Source: Motiliproteus sp. MSK22-1
GTDB taxonomy: Bacteria; Pseudomonadota; Gammaproteobacteria; Pseudomonadales; Balneatricaceae
Assembly (NCBI RefSeq): GCF_001968815.1
Contig: NZ_MIEQ01000053.1
Span: forward strand, 124,001 to 188,000
Direction: 5' to 3'
Length of the DNA stretch: 64,000 bases
This document shows positions 52,850 to 63,839 of this stretch, one piece after another. Within the stretch, counting starts at the first letter, position 1. Each line of letters opens with the position of its first letter. The notes below the pieces were generated by a model that saw only the letters and a program-made list of their open reading frames with translations, was not told the origin of the DNA and searched no databases. The position numbers and the translations under genes are program-made.

Positions 52850-53911
52850 ATGAGCTCTGTCGAAGAGATTTTATACCAACAATTGCAACAGTATCTGCTC
52901 GACCACCGAGGGGATGGTCTTTGGGTACTGGATGAAAACCTGGCCAGCTTTGCACCTTCATCACCGATGCCTGCTCTGTCGCTGCTAACCAATCGCTTTG
53001 ATATTTATGTAGAAATGAACAGTAACAACTGGGCCGTTGAGTACAGTGATTTTGATTTCAGTCCCTGGGCCGATAAGTCGCTGGATCGAATCTACTATCG
53101 TGTTTCCAAGGAGAAACCGGTGGTTCACCATATTATTAACCAAGCCGTTCGTTGCCTGAAGGAAGAAGGGCAGCTGATACTGCTGGGAGCCAAAAATGAG
53201 GGTGCGAAAACCTACTTTGACAAGGCTCGTAAGTTATTCGGCGAAGGTGAGCTGATAAAAGCGGGTAAGGGGGCTTTCGTTGGTATTGTAACGTCTTCCG
53301 GGGGAGCGCAAGACGAGCTATTGGACGATAAGGATTATGATCAAAAACGCAGCATTGCTGAGTTTGAAGACCAGCCTCTGATAAGTAAACCAGGCGTTTT
53401 TGGCTGGGACAAAATTGATTTGGGAAGTGCCTATCTGGCGAATAATCTGGACTCGGTTTATGGCCGCTTAGCCAATCCTCAGCCGAGAGTACTGGATTTG
53501 GGATGCGGTTATGGTTACCTGTCTCTTCGAACCTGGACGCAGGGTGCCAGCGAAATCATTGCTACAGATAACAATGCCGCGGCGGTGATCTCATGCCGGG
53601 AGAATTTCCAGCAATGGTCAGTAAATGGGGATGTCGTAGCGGATAATTGTGGTCTTAATCTTGAGGGTAGATTTGATCTGGTGGTTTGTAATCCTCCATT
53701 TCATCAGGGGTTTTCTGTGGACGGCGGGTTGACCGATCGTTTTTTGCACAGCGCATCTAAACGTTTGGCCGTCGATGGCCAGGCGGCTTTTGTTGTGAAC
53801 CGCTTTATTCCTTTAGAGCGTAAAGCCAAAGGCGTTTTTGCTGAGATTGAAACTTTTGCTGATAACGGCAGTTTTAAGTTAGTGAGATTGGCTAAGCCTA
53901 TTGGCAGGTAA
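52850..53911 (+). CDS. rsmC: 16S rRNA (guanine1207-N2)-methyltransferase
   Basis: A 353-residue protein with the two methyltransferase-like domains of RsmC. The C-terminal one is catalytic: VLDLGCGYGYLSL for SAM, then VVCNPPFHQGF, the NPPF signature of N2-guanine methyltransferases. The N-terminal domain helps bind the substrate. Monocistronic. Confidence 0.9.
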   Translation: MSSVEEILYQQLQQYLLDHRGDGLWVLDENLASFAPSSPMPALSLLTNRFDIYVEMNSNNWAVEYSDFDFSPWADKSLDRIYYRVSKEKPVVHHIINQAVRCLKEEGQLILLGAKNEGAKTYFDKARKLFGEGELIKAGKGAFVGIVTSSGGAQDELLDDKDYDQKRSIAEFEDQPLISKPGVFGWDKIDLGSAYLANNLDSVYGRLANPQPRVLDLGCGYGYLSLRTWTQGASEIIATDNNAAAVISCRENFQQWSVNGDVVADNCGLNLEGRFDLVVCNPPFHQGFSVDGGLTDRFLHSASKRLAVDGQAAFVVNRFIPLERKAKGVFAEIETFADNGSFKLVRLAKPIGR

Positions 53912-53949
53912 GGCTGCGGAGCATTCGGGGGGATCAGCGGTATCAGGTC

Positions 53950-56568
53950 TTAACAGGAAGGTTTATCCTGCTGCTTCAGTGCTTTCAGGGACTGATTCCG
54001 GCAATTGGCCAACAGCTCTTTAAGATCCTCCGGGTTTTGAGGTTTGCCAAACAGGTGACCCTGCAGTAAATCACAAGACATGGTACTTAATAATTCAACC
54101 TGTTCCAGGCTTTCTACGCCTTCCGCTACAACTCTCAGGCCCAGGCCCTGTCCCATACGAATAGCGGCTGAAACCAGTGCTCTGTCATCAGGATCATCGA
54201 TGATGTCACGAATAAAACTACGATCTATCTTAAGAATATGGAAAGGGTATTTTTTCAGGTAACTTAAGGAAGAATAGCCGGTACCAAAGTCATCCATGGC
54301 TAACCTGATACCCTGTTTGTCTAACTCGGCTAACAGTTGCCGGGCTTCGGGAGGGTTGCGGATAAGGAGCCCTTCGGTCATTTCCAGAGTCAACTTAGCC
54401 GCTGGAAAATGAGTTCGTTTCAGGCAGTTGCGTATAGTGGTTAACAATCGGTTTCCCCTGAACTGTCGGGGGGATACGTTAACGGAGAGACTCAGATGAC
54501 TGAATCCGCTGTCCTGCCAGGCTTTAACCTGCCTGCAGGCTGTTTCAATAACCCATTCGCCGATGGGTTCAATCAATCCGGTCTGCTCTGCGATATCAAT
54601 GAAACGATCCGGCATCACCAGCCCGAATTTATTGCTGTGCCAACGTAGCAAGGCTTCTACACTCACCGGCTTGCGGCTATTGGCATCGACAATAACCTGA
54701 TACTGAACCTGCATTTCATTATTATTCAGAGCATGACGAAGCTCACTTTCCAGCTCCAGTTTTTCCCGCATCTTCTCCTGAATTGACCGATTAAAATAGT
54801 GATAGGTATTACGGCCGTCTTCCTTCGCCTGATACATTGCCAGATCTGCATTTCTGAGCAGCATAGAGGTGGTTTCCCCATCATCGGGGAATAGTGCCAA
54901 TCCAATACTGGGTGTCACAACCTGCTCACTGCCGCCGATAGAGAATGCACTACTGAAGGTTTTTAGAATATTGTTAATGATAGGATCAACATCCGAGCGA
55001 TCTGTCAGGCCTCCTGCTATTATCAGGAATTCATCGCCTCCCAGACGGGCCACCGTATCTTCCTGTCGCACGGAATGAGTGAGTCGCTTTGCGGCCTGGA
55101 TCAGTAGCTGATCACCTACCTCATGACCAAGGTTATCGTTTATCCGTTTGAAGTTATCCAGGTCAATAAACATCAAAATGACCTTGTTGTCATTGCGTTG
55201 GGCCTGTGCGATGGTGTGGCTGAGCCGATCCATGGCCAGGGTTCGGTTTGGTAGATCTGTCAGAGAGTCAAACTGAGCCTGGTGGAGTATCTTCTGTTCT
55301 TGCTGACGACGTTCGGTAATATCCTGTTTGATGGCAAGAAAATGAGTTATCTGATTCTCTTCATTGTATACCGGTGAAATATGGGTGTATTCCCAATACA
55401 AGGAACCGTCTTTCCGACGATTATAGAGTTCCCCTTCCCATTCGTTGCCACTTAGTATAGCTGTCCACAGTTTTTTGAAGATTGCACTGGGGGTTTCCCC
55501 CGAACTCAGGAGACGGGGGTTTCGTCCCAGTACTTCGTTTTCACGAAAGCCACTGATCGCGGTAAAAGCTTCGTTAACGTATTCAATATCGCCGTTTGAA
55601 TCGGTGATGACGATACTGACAGGGCTTTGTCTGACTGCCTGAGATAATATTCTCAGACTGTCCTGAACTTTTTTCCTTTGTTCAACTTCCTGAGTCAGGT
55701 GTTCTGCGGAGTTATAGAGTTCAAGTGTCCGCTCATGGACTCGTTGCTCAAGAAAATCCCGCGCCTGATTGAGTGCTGTTTCTCGGTTTTTTATCTGTTG
55801 CTTCATGGTGTTAAAAGCAACGGCTAAGTCTGTTAGCTCGTCATCTCCAGATATTTCTATGGTTTGATCCATTTCCCCATCTGCAATACGTCTTGAGGCG
55901 TCCCGCAGGTCTCTGACTCTTCTTGAAAGAGAGCGAGCGAACAGAAAAATGGATACTGAACCAATAACGACTGCGGCAATGGCCGTCATCACGAATAGCC
56001 GGTGACGTCTTTCGAGCGCCTGAATCGCCAGGTTGTTGGCTTTGTGGGAGGACGCATCAATCGATTCAGCCATTGTCTGTAATGTTCGGCTGATATTGAC
56101 AAAACGAGTGGAGGATTCGTGCGTGCTGATACGCCGGGCTTCTACCATGTTCATGCTTTTAGCCTGTTTGGTCACCTCCAGCAGATTGGTTTTCAGTTGA
56201 TTCCAGTTCAACATAAGGGCTTGAGTTTGAAGGGGGTATAGTGCCTTCATTTCAATTTCGAACTTCTCCAGGTTGCGGGTAAAAGAGCCCATCTCTGAAT
56301 GTATAAGGTCAATTTCTGATACCACCGCAAAGTATCCTTCTACGCGTGGAAGGTTAATCTCTTTAAGTTGCAGGCGGTTGATCTGAGATTGAAGTCGGTT
56401 AACCTTAGCCAGGGGTTGAACTTCGGTATGGAAAATCTGAGTTAACTGAAAAGAGGCCTCCTGAATTATGCGACTACCAATAAAGATCAAGGTCACCAGC
56501 AGCAGTGCCATCAGTCCGAAGCCTGCGAATAGTTTGTTTTGGAAGGTAAAACGTCGAGTACCGTTCAC
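53950..56568 (-). CDS. Membrane PAS-GGDEF-EAL cyclic-di-GMP protein
   Basis: About 872 residues if the GTG at 56568 is used; it follows AGGAA and begins just before the first membrane segment (the frame is open to 56682, where an ATG would add 38 uncharacteristic residues). Order: membrane helix, periplasmic helical sensor, second helix with HAMP, coiled coil, PAS (VSIVITDSNGDIEYVNEAF), GGDEF (ARLGGDEFLII, intact), EAL (VEALLRWHS; FGTGYSSLSYL; KIDRSFI). Both synthase and phosphodiesterase motifs look intact, so the net activity is unknown. Confidence 0.9.
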   Translation of the reverse strand: MNGTRRFTFQNKLFAGFGLMALLLVTLIFIGSRIIQEASFQLTQIFHTEVQPLAKVNRLQSQINRLQLKEINLPRVEGYFAVVSEIDLIHSEMGSFTRNLEKFEIEMKALYPLQTQALMLNWNQLKTNLLEVTKQAKSMNMVEARRISTHESSTRFVNISRTLQTMAESIDASSHKANNLAIQALERRHRLFVMTAIAAVVIGSVSIFLFARSLSRRVRDLRDASRRIADGEMDQTIEISGDDELTDLAVAFNTMKQQIKNRETALNQARDFLEQRVHERTLELYNSAEHLTQEVEQRKKVQDSLRILSQAVRQSPVSIVITDSNGDIEYVNEAFTAISGFRENEVLGRNPRLLSSGETPSAIFKKLWTAILSGNEWEGELYNRRKDGSLYWEYTHISPVYNEENQITHFLAIKQDITERRQQEQKILHQAQFDSLTDLPNRTLAMDRLSHTIAQAQRNDNKVILMFIDLDNFKRINDNLGHEVGDQLLIQAAKRLTHSVRQEDTVARLGGDEFLIIAGGLTDRSDVDPIINNILKTFSSAFSIGGSEQVVTPSIGLALFPDDGETTSMLLRNADLAMYQAKEDGRNTYHYFNRSIQEKMREKLELESELRHALNNNEMQVQYQVIVDANSRKPVSVEALLRWHSNKFGLVMPDRFIDIAEQTGLIEPIGEWVIETACRQVKAWQDSGFSHLSLSVNVSPRQFRGNRLLTTIRNCLKRTHFPAAKLTLEMTEGLLIRNPPEARQLLAELDKQGIRLAMDDFGTGYSSLSYLKKYPFHILKIDRSFIRDIIDDPDDRALVSAAIRMGQGLGLRVVAEGVESLEQVELLSTMSCDLLQGHLFGKPQNPEDLKELLANCRNQSLKALKQQDKPSC

Positions 56569-56713
56569 TGGCTCATATTCCTGATGGAAATTCTTATGCT
56601 GGTTAGGTTCCCCTAAGCATAGACGAGGCCAATTGAGGATGAGAACTCTCAGATCGGAGCTTGCCAGGGAATTGGAACCCATCGGTTCTTTTATCTACGC
56701 TTGTTGTGATTGT

Positions 56714-57196
56714 TTATCTTATATGGGTCAGCGGCAGTTCAGTTCGCTGAACAACCTGGCGTAGAACAAAACTGGTCTTAATACTACGGACACCCTCAAT
56801 TTTGTTGAGTTTGTTCAGTAGAAAATTCTGATAGTAAGCCATGTCTGGCATCAGTACTTTTAACAGGTAGTCGGCATCGCTACCGGTGACCAGAGCACAT
56901 TCGACGACTTCTGGATAGCTTCCGACTACGTCATCAAAATTTTCCAATCGCTCTGGTGATTGATTATCCAGGCAAACATGCACGTAGATGGCTATTGGCA
57001 ACCCCAGTGCCTGTTGATCCAATAAAGTGACCTGACGACTGATTATGCCTGAGTCCTGAAGCTGTTTGACCCGGCGGGAACAGGGTGAAGGGGATAGCCC
57101 GATGCGTTCTGCCAGCTCCAGGTTGCTGATGCCGCCGTCAGCCTGAATTTCCTCAAGAATACGACGATCAATACGATCCAACTTTTTTGTTGGCAT
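56714..57196 (-). CDS. Lrp/AsnC-family transcription regulator
   Basis: A 160-residue regulator: helix-turn-helix DRIDRRILEEIQADGGISNLELAERIGLSPSPCSRRVKQL, followed by the ligand-binding RAM domain (YPEVVECALVTGSDADYLLKVLMPD; VRSIKTSFVLRQVV). It is divergent from methionine gamma-lyase, which it probably controls in response to an amino acid. Confidence 0.92.
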   Translation of the reverse strand: MPTKKLDRIDRRILEEIQADGGISNLELAERIGLSPSPCSRRVKQLQDSGIISRQVTLLDQQALGLPIAIYVHVCLDNQSPERLENFDDVVGSYPEVVECALVTGSDADYLLKVLMPDMAYYQNFLLNKLNKIEGVRSIKTSFVLRQVVQRTELPLTHIR

Positions 57197-57351
57197 AATT
57201 CACTCTTATATTGGTAAGAATTGAGACAACTGTGCCAATATTCTGAAATATGCTGGTTTACAAAGCAAGACTTCACCCGTTTTTACTGGTTAATCTGATG
57301 CCTATCAGTTCCGAAGCATTCAAACATTGAAACCTAAAAGCGGGAATTACC

Positions 57352-58554
57352 ATGCCACAGAATAACAAACTGGCCTTCGCTACACGTTCTATCCATGTAG
57401 GATATGATTCCAAAGACTGTGAAGGCTCTCTTAATCCGCCGATTTATATGACTTCAACATTTTCCTTTGACTCTGCCGAGCAGGGTGGAGCCCGTTTTGC
57501 CGGGGAGCAGCCCGGTCATTTTTACAGTCGTATTTCTAACCCGACCCAGGCAATACTGGAAACCCGTCTGGCTGATTTGGAAGAGGGAGAAGCCGCGTTG
57601 GCCTGCGCTTCTGGAATGGGGGCAATTACGGCGACACTCTGGACCCTGGTTGCGCCCGGTGACAAAGTGCTGGTCGATAAAACCGTTTACGGGTGCACAT
57701 TTGCTTACATGGAACATGGACTGAAAAAGTTTGGTGTGGAGGTCAGTTACGTAGACTGTACTGATCTGGATGCTGTTAAAGCGGCAATCACTGCAGACAC
57801 CAAGGTGCTTTATTTTGAAACACCTGTGAACCCCAATATGCGGATTATGGACATTGCCGGTCTCAGCGCATTGGTGAAAGATGTCAATCCTGAAATAAAG
57901 GTGATAGTGGATAACACCTACTGCACACCTGCGTTGCAACGTCCGCTGACCTTAGGAGCTGATCTGGTTGTCCATTCTGCGACAAAATATCTGGGAGGGC
58001 ATGGTGATTTGATCGCGGGCGCGGTGATCGGAGATGCAACCACTCTGGAACAGATTCGTCTGGTTGGACTAAAAGATATGACCGGTGCAGTGATATCCCC
58101 AATGACCGCATTTCTTATTCTGCGAGGGTTGAAGACTCTGGACTTGCGTATGGAGCGTCATTGCAGCAATGCGCAACAGGTTGCTGAAATGCTGGAAAGT
58201 CATCCCGCTGTTGAACAGGTCTTTTTTCCGGGACTTAAAAGTGACCCCTATCATCAGTTAGCCAGCCAACAAATGAGCCGGTTTGGCGGCATGATTGCTC
58301 TGGAGCTTAAAGGGGGTATGGATGCCGGTATCAAAATGCTTAATAAACTGAAATTAATCAAGCTGGCAGTCAGCTTAGGGGACGCTGAAACCCTGTGTGA
58401 ACACCCTGCCAGCATGACGCATTCTGCATATACTCCCGAGGAACGCGCAAGACATGGGATTACCGAGGGACTGGTACGTATATCGATCGGATTGGAAGCA
58501 GCAGAAGACATCATAGCTGATTTGGAACAATCCTTGTCCGCTGCAACCGCATAA
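57352..58554 (+). CDS. megL: Methionine gamma-lyase
   Basis: A 400-residue PLP enzyme of the cystathionine metabolism family: SRISNPTQAILE, ASGMGAI, SATKYLGGHGD with the PLP lysine, and VYGCTFAYMEHG with the Tyr and the Cys that mark methionine gamma-lyase (Cys116 in the Pseudomonas enzyme) against cystathionine enzymes. It splits methionine to methanethiol, ammonia and 2-oxobutyrate. Divergent Lrp-type regulator adjacent. Confidence 0.88.
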   Translation: MPQNNKLAFATRSIHVGYDSKDCEGSLNPPIYMTSTFSFDSAEQGGARFAGEQPGHFYSRISNPTQAILETRLADLEEGEAALACASGMGAITATLWTLVAPGDKVLVDKTVYGCTFAYMEHGLKKFGVEVSYVDCTDLDAVKAAITADTKVLYFETPVNPNMRIMDIAGLSALVKDVNPEIKVIVDNTYCTPALQRPLTLGADLVVHSATKYLGGHGDLIAGAVIGDATTLEQIRLVGLKDMTGAVISPMTAFLILRGLKTLDLRMERHCSNAQQVAEMLESHPAVEQVFFPGLKSDPYHQLASQQMSRFGGMIALELKGGMDAGIKMLNKLKLIKLAVSLGDAETLCEHPASMTHSAYTPEERARHGITEGLVRISIGLEAAEDIIADLEQSLSAATA

Positions 58555-59121
58555 CCTGATGGGGTCACTGTTTTCATTAGTAAGAAACACTATTGATCCG
58601 TAGCGCGAAATTTCGGGGCAGTGATGTCAATTCACTGCTCTTTTTTTGGATTGTTGCTCGGAATTAATGTGATCTCACCCTTCAGGGCTTTGAAACAAAG
58701 CAATCCAATATTTGCGTAATGTGTTGCGGCAGACAATCCCTATACCTGTAATCGTTGTCTTGGCCTCCAATCGCTCTGAAAGCCTGAGGTCGAACGGATT
58801 TGTTCATAAGCTCCTTAAGTTGATGAAGGTCTATTTAGATCAAAATCTGACTGTCAGACTGGTTATGTCTTTGGATAGACTACTAAAAATAACAGATATT
58901 TAGACCAGACCTACCGTTCCAGAAAAGCGAACTATACTCTCTAATATATTGGTATCTTTTCAGTTGGAGTCTCTCGCTTCAGCAGTCTCCCGAGATGGAT
59001 TTTCAGGTAAGCGTTAGGCTGGTTTTTTATCGCTCTTCCAGTCCAGGTTGCCATATTCGGTTGGTGTAATTAGCAGCTTTGTTTCTGGAATGCTTGAATT
59101 CGAACCACCGGAGTTTTCCAT
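58555..59121. other. Intergenic region after methionine gamma-lyase
   Basis: About 567 bases: terminator at 58618-58647, then no supported gene. A 63-codon frame at 58712-58903 has no ATG or ribosome binding site. The right part leads into the chemoreceptor gene. Confidence 0.5.
58618..58647 (+). terminator. Rho-independent terminator after methionine gamma-lyase
   Basis: GCAGTGA 58618-58624 pairs with TCACTGC 58632-58638, seven-base loop, then seven T at 58641-58647. Confidence 0.88.
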
Positions 59122-62100
59122 ATGTTTAATTTGTTCCAAAATCTCAAATTAGCTCAGAAACTATTGGCCTGTTTTCTTATTTTGGGGGTTTTACCAGCTG
59201 TTATCGTGGGTCTTCTCAGTAGTCGACAAGCCAGTGAGGGCCTGGAAACACTGGCATTTCAACAATTGGAGTCAATTCGAGAAATAAAAAAGGCACAGTT
59301 AAAGAGCTATTTTTCCGATCGAAAATCGGATATGGATTCAATTCTGGAGACGTCTGGTACCTTACGTCGTCTGGAACTTGCTCGTTTAGAAGCTGTTCGT
59401 GAAGTAAAGCAGGAGGCTGTTGAGCGATATCTGGAGACCGTTGAACGGCAGGTTCGTACGTTTTCTGAGGATCGTATGATTGTCGAAGCGATGAACAATT
59501 TTAAGGGGCGTTTTAACAGCTTCATAGAATATAACGATATTGATGAGGTAGCGCTTGGGGAGCAGAAAAAGGCTCTTTTTCAGTACTACGACAAGGATTT
59601 TCGTAACAGCTACCTCGACGCCAATGGAGGTAATCAACCAGCGGATCTAAAGCAGATTTTTGAACAGCTGGATGATGAAGCCATTGCTCTTCAGTATCAG
59701 TATATTATCAATAATCCAAACCCCTTGGGATCGAAGCATTTGATGGATAAAGGGGATGATATCTCTTCCTACTCTCGAACTCACGGTTATGTTCATCCTA
59801 GTATTCGTCACTATCTGGAGCAATTTGGCTATTACGATATTTTCCTGGTGGATCATGAAAGCGGAGATATTGTTTATTCGGTATTTAAAGAACTGGATTA
59901 CGCGACCTCATTAATTGATGGTCCTTATGCAAAGACCAATTTTGCTGATGTTTTTCGTCAGGCGGCGGCCAGCAACGAGCCGAATAAAGTCTTTTTTACA
60001 GACTTTAAAAGTTACTTTCCTTCCTATGAAGCCCCCGCTGGATTTGTCGCCTCTCCCGTCTTTGATGGTGATCAAAAAATTGGAGTCGCAATTTTCCAAT
60101 TCCCTATTGATCGACTCAATGCCATTGTTGCCCAGCGCACGGGCATGGGGCAGACCGGCGAGACCTATTTGGTCGGAGAAGATAACCTGATGCGTTCAGA
60201 TAGTTATCTCGATCCGGAAAGTCGAAGTGTGGGGAATTCCTTTCGCCACCCAGAGGCAGGAAAGGTCTCCAGTTCGGCAGTCATTGCAGCGTTAAAAGGA
60301 GAATCCGGGCATGGCGTAGTACACAATTACCTTGATCGATCTGTGTTGTCAGCCTGGTCTCCATTACGCTTTGGAAATTTTAATTGGGCAATGATTGCTG
60401 AAATCGATATTACTGAAGCCATGAGCCCCGTTAACCATGCCGGAGAGGAGTACTATGACCACTACGTAAAGAAAACGGGCTATTACGATTTATTTTTGAT
60501 TAACCCCGATGGCTATATTTTTTACACGGCAGCTAAAGAGTCTGATTACCATACTAATATCCTTACGGGTAAATATAGCAGTAGTAATCTGGCCAAACTG
60601 GTCGCAGAGGTTATGCAAACCAAGCAGTTTGGTTTTGCTGATTTCTCGCCCTATGCACCAAGCAATGATGAACCTGCAGCTTTTGTTGCCCAACCCCTGA
60701 TTGTCGATGGGCAGGTCGAGATGGTCGTTGCTTTGCAGCTACCCCTTGAAGGTATTAACAATATTATGGGGATTCGGGAAGGGATGGGTAACACCGGTGA
60801 GTCTTATCTGGTGGGGACCGATAAGCTAATGCGTTCTGACTCTTATCTTGATCCTGAAGGGCGCACCGTCAAGGCTTCGTTCGCCGGTTCAGTGGCAGAT
60901 AACGGGGTTGATACTGCTGCGGTTAGGGAAGCGCTGGCAGGAAAAACAGATACTCGAATTATAACGGACTACAATGGGCATTCCGTATTATCAGCCTATA
61001 CTCCTGTGGATCTGGAGGGGAAAACCTGGGCGCTACTAGCTGAAATTGATGAGACTGAAGCTTTTGAAAAAGTGAATGCACTCCAGTGGGGAATTGTTTG
61101 GGTCATTGTTCCGAGTATTTTGATCATCATCGTCATTGGCTTGTTCTTGGCGCGACGTATCAGTGCTCCTTTATCCCAAGCCTCCGTGGTTGCAACGCAG
61201 GTTTCAGAAGGAGATCTGACCGCTGATATCGAGGTAACATCCAGTGATGAAGTGGGTGATTTGCAGGAGGCTCTAAAAAAGATGAGCGAGGGGCTGAGGT
61301 CGATGGTTACACGTATTCGCCATTCTTCAGACCAGCAAGCTGCAGCAGCTGAAGAGCTTTCGGCGATAACTGATGAGACGCTACAACATGTTCGTCGACA
61401 ACATCAGAGTACCGATCAGGTCGCTACGGCAATTAATGAAATGGGTATGACCGTTCAGGAGGTTTCTCGAAGTACCAGTGCGGCCGCTGAAGCGGCAACC
61501 GCTGCGCAAACTCAGGTTGAAGAAGGTAATGTTCAGGTAAATAAAGCCATTGAGTCAGTTCACCTGTTTTCAAAGGAAGTGGAAACCATGTCCTCGACAT
61601 TAAAAGAAGTGGCCACCAGCGCTGATAATATCGGCGGTATTGTTGATGTGATCAATGGTATTGCCGATCAGACCAACTTACTTGCGCTGAATGCTGCTAT
61701 CGAAGCTGCACGGGCGGGGGACCAAGGCCGCGGCTTTGCTGTGGTAGCGGATGAAGTTCGTTCTCTGGCTCAGAGTACTCAGATGTCTACTAAACAGATT
61801 GCCGATATGATTGCTCAGTTGCAGCAGGGGGCTCAGGCTTCAACGGCTTCCATGCAACGGGGTCAAGGGCAGTTGGAACAGGTGGTCACTCAGGCCGAAC
61901 TTACTGGTGAAGCCTTGGCCAGAATTCAGCAATCGATCCTCAGCATTACGGATATGAGTACTCAGATTGCCAGTGCAGCAGAGGAGCAAAGTGCTGTTGC
62001 AGAAGATATCAATAAGAATGTTACGGATATTTCCGAGCTATCGGCCAGTACCGAATCCAGTACTCAACAGATAACCAACGCCAGTGAAGAACTGGCGCGG

Positions 62101-62145
62101 TTGGCGGCTGAACTTCAATCTGAAGTCCAGCGCTTTAAGATATAA
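59122..62145 (+). CDS. Methyl-accepting chemotaxis protein with duplicated sensor domain
   Basis: A 1007-residue chemoreceptor, about twice the usual length. After the first membrane helix and a coiled coil come two similar Cache-like sensor units (near residues 236-440 and 453-655), each with GYYD(I/L)FL, GMG-x-TGE(T/S)YLVG and [11 protein letters not shown]. Then a membrane helix ([20 protein letters not shown]), HAMP, and the signalling domain with [20 protein letters not shown] near residue 850. The ligand is unknown. No CheR-binding pentapeptide at the C-terminus. Confidence 0.9.
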   Translation: MFNLFQNLKLAQKLLACFLILGVLPAVIVGLLSSRQASEGLETLAFQQLESIREIKKAQLKSYFSDRKSDMDSILETSGTLRRLELARLEAVREVKQEAVERYLETVERQVRTFSEDRMIVEAMNNFKGRFNSFIEYNDIDEVALGEQKKALFQYYDKDFRNSYLDANGGNQPADLKQIFEQLDDEAIALQYQYIINNPNPLGSKHLMDKGDDISSYSRTHGYVHPSIRHYLEQFGYYDIFLVDHESGDIVYSVFKELDYATSLIDGPYAKTNFADVFRQAAASNEPNKVFFTDFKSYFPSYEAPAGFVASPVFDGDQKIGVAIFQFPIDRLNAIVAQRTGMGQTGETYLVGEDNLMRSDSYLDPESRSVGNSFRHPEAGKVSSSAVIAALKGESGHGVVHNYLDRSVLSAWSPLRFGNFNWAMIAEIDITEAMSPVNHAGEEYYDHYVKKTGYYDLFLINPDGYIFYTAAKESDYHTNILTGKYSSSNLAKLVAEVMQTKQFGFADFSPYAPSNDEPAAFVAQPLIVDGQVEMVVALQLPLEGINNIMGIREGMGNTGESYLVGTDKLMRSDSYLDPEGRTVKASFAGSVADNGVDTAAVREALAGKTDTRIITDYNGHSVLSAYTPVDLEGKTWALLAEIDETEAFEKVNALQWGIVWVIVPSILIIIVIGLFLARRISAPLSQASVVATQVSEGDLTADIEVTSSDEVGDLQEALKKMSEGLRSMVTRIRHSSDQQAAAAEELSAITDETLQHVRRQHQSTDQVATAINEMGMTVQEVSRSTSAAAEAATAAQTQVEEGNVQVNKAIESVHLFSKEVETMSSTLKEVATSADNIGGIVDVINGIADQTNLLALNAAIEAARAGDQGRGFAVVADEVRSLAQSTQMSTKQIADMIAQLQQGAQASTASMQRGQGQLEQVVTQAELTGEALARIQQSILSITDMSTQIASAAEEQSAVAEDINKNVTDISELSASTESSTQQITNASEELARLAAELQSEVQRFKI

Positions 62146-62219
62146 GCACTGTCGCTTATCCGTAGGTATGGATGTGACAGGGAATCGGCTATGCAGTTTC
62201 GACTCAGCTGATCGATTCC

Positions 62220-63530
62220 TTAATCTGTGGCCGAAGGTTCTTTACTATGAAGAATTTTCGGCCAGTAATTGGTGACATCAAACTTAGGGCTGTGCTCCGG
62301 AACATGGCACTGGGTGCAGATTTGTTCTTTGGCCAGGCCGTGGTTCGGGGTCAGCGTTTGACCTGCGCTTTTAACGTGTTCCTGCCCCTGGCCATGGCAG
62401 TTTTCGCATTGAACGCCCGCCAGTTGGCTGCTGAGTTCTATAGACAAGAAGCCTCCGGGCTTTTTATAGCCAACGACATGGCAGCTTACGCAGTGCGGGT
62501 CGTAGGCCTTACCCACTTCTTCCAGATCTTCGAATGCTTTTGCATGTTCACTGTCCTGCCAACGGTCATGACTACTTTGGTGGCAGGTTGCACAGACCTG
62601 TTCTCCCACGTAGGGCGTTTCACCTTTACTCAGTTCTTGTTGTAGCTTCATTTCTTCTTCAAAGGCTACCTTGAGAGCCTCATTATAATCGTCATACCAA
62701 CTTAACAAGCGAGGGGCATCCGGGACCGTTGCGGATAGTTCAATGACCTGGTGAGACCAGTCCGACAGATCGCCCTGGGCGTTGATGTTAAGTGCCAGTT
62801 GACCCAAACGCTGGCCACGAGAGCCAGGCTGGAGAATCAGGGTCCCATCTGTAAACTGAGGGACTCCAAACTGCTCGTAGGCTGACTTGATCAGCAGTAT
62901 ATCGACGACATTCAGGTTCAGTTGCTGTTTAATCTCTTCAAGGGGTAAGGTCGTTGCCAAAATTGTCAGTTGTCCGGCCTTGTTTGCCTTTGCCAGCTCA
63001 GCCTCTAAGGCTTTTATATCGGTACTGATTGGTGACAGCCCTGGCATGGACTTATAGGGAGATTCTTCAGGATTTAACCACTGGGTAAAAAACAGTGTGT
63101 TTTGACCTCGTTTAATAGTCTGGCTTCGGGGTAATTGATCTGAACTCCAGTTACTGGCAGTAAATGGCAAATCGACCTGATTTAAGAAGTCGACTCCCAG
63201 TGTTAAATCAGCCCACTGTACACCAATGGCATCATAGTTCAGTTGCGCAAGACCGGTCAGAATGTAGTTATTTTTTATTTTGTCGCCGGCAAGTTCTTTG
63301 GAGAACAAACCGCCGGAAGAAATCAGAACCATAGTGTCAGGAGTATTTTCTCTGACGGTGTCGATATAATAGGCTCTGCGCAAGATTCCGCCAAAATCAG
63401 TATCCAATGTGCAACCACAGGGTTCCAGCTCTCCGTCCAGGTTACCGGAATAGATCAGCGTCAGAGGTGCTGCCTGAGTGGTTGTTGCCAGAAACAGGAG
63501 GTAAAACAATACAATAAAAGGGCTGCGCAT
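62220..63530 (-). CDS. Nucleotidase-like/multihaem cytochrome c fusion protein
   Basis: About 436 residues from ATG 63530 with a signal peptide (cut near TTQAA). The first 290 residues resemble a metallophosphatase/5'-nucleotidase-like domain (LTLIYSGNLDGELEPCGC; FGGILRRAYYID), with no complete metal site visible. The C-terminus carries four haem motifs (CATCH, CVSCH, CENCH, CTQCH) in the arrangement of cytochrome c554-type proteins, with VGYKKPGGF and GVQCENCHG typical. Electron carrier or reductase in the periplasm; substrate unknown. Confidence 0.83.
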   Translation of the reverse strand: MRSPFIVLFYLLFLATTTQAAPLTLIYSGNLDGELEPCGCTLDTDFGGILRRAYYIDTVRENTPDTMVLISSGGLFSKELAGDKIKNNYILTGLAQLNYDAIGVQWADLTLGVDFLNQVDLPFTASNWSSDQLPRSQTIKRGQNTLFFTQWLNPEESPYKSMPGLSPISTDIKALEAELAKANKAGQLTILATTLPLEEIKQQLNLNVVDILLIKSAYEQFGVPQFTDGTLILQPGSRGQRLGQLALNINAQGDLSDWSHQVIELSATVPDAPRLLSWYDDYNEALKVAFEEEMKLQQELSKGETPYVGEQVCATCHQSSHDRWQDSEHAKAFEDLEEVGKAYDPHCVSCHVVGYKKPGGFLSIELSSQLAGVQCENCHGQGQEHVKSAGQTLTPNHGLAKEQICTQCHVPEHSPKFDVTNYWPKILHSKEPSATD

Positions 63531-63839
63531 AGCTTTGTCCTTGAACGGAAATCTCGTCTTTTGAGAAAGTAAAGGAGTCGAAAATTGCTGATAAGTTCCG
63601 GTAATCACTTGGTTCTCTAAAGAAATTTTTTAAAGAAAACAGCTACAGAGGGCTCCTGCTGAGCTTTTCCAGTATATTTGGTATTTTTGAGTAACTGCAA
63701 AAACAGGGAGGGTAAACGAATTTGGAGGAAACACAAGTTGAGGTCAACTGTCACAGATTTAATGCCAGAATGATAAGGCGTTTATTGAACTAATAGTTTA
63801 AGGTTGCGCTTGTACCGAACCATATATAAGGGAGTTGTT
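63531..63839. other. Divergent intergenic region before the CBS gene
   Basis: About 309 bases with GGGAG before the ATG at 63840. No gene or known element is seen. Promoters for both flanking genes are expected. Confidence 0.45.

Noticed and set aside
58712-58903. 63-codon frame before the chemoreceptor gene
   Set aside because: Starts with TTG, has no ribosome binding site and no recognisable sequence.
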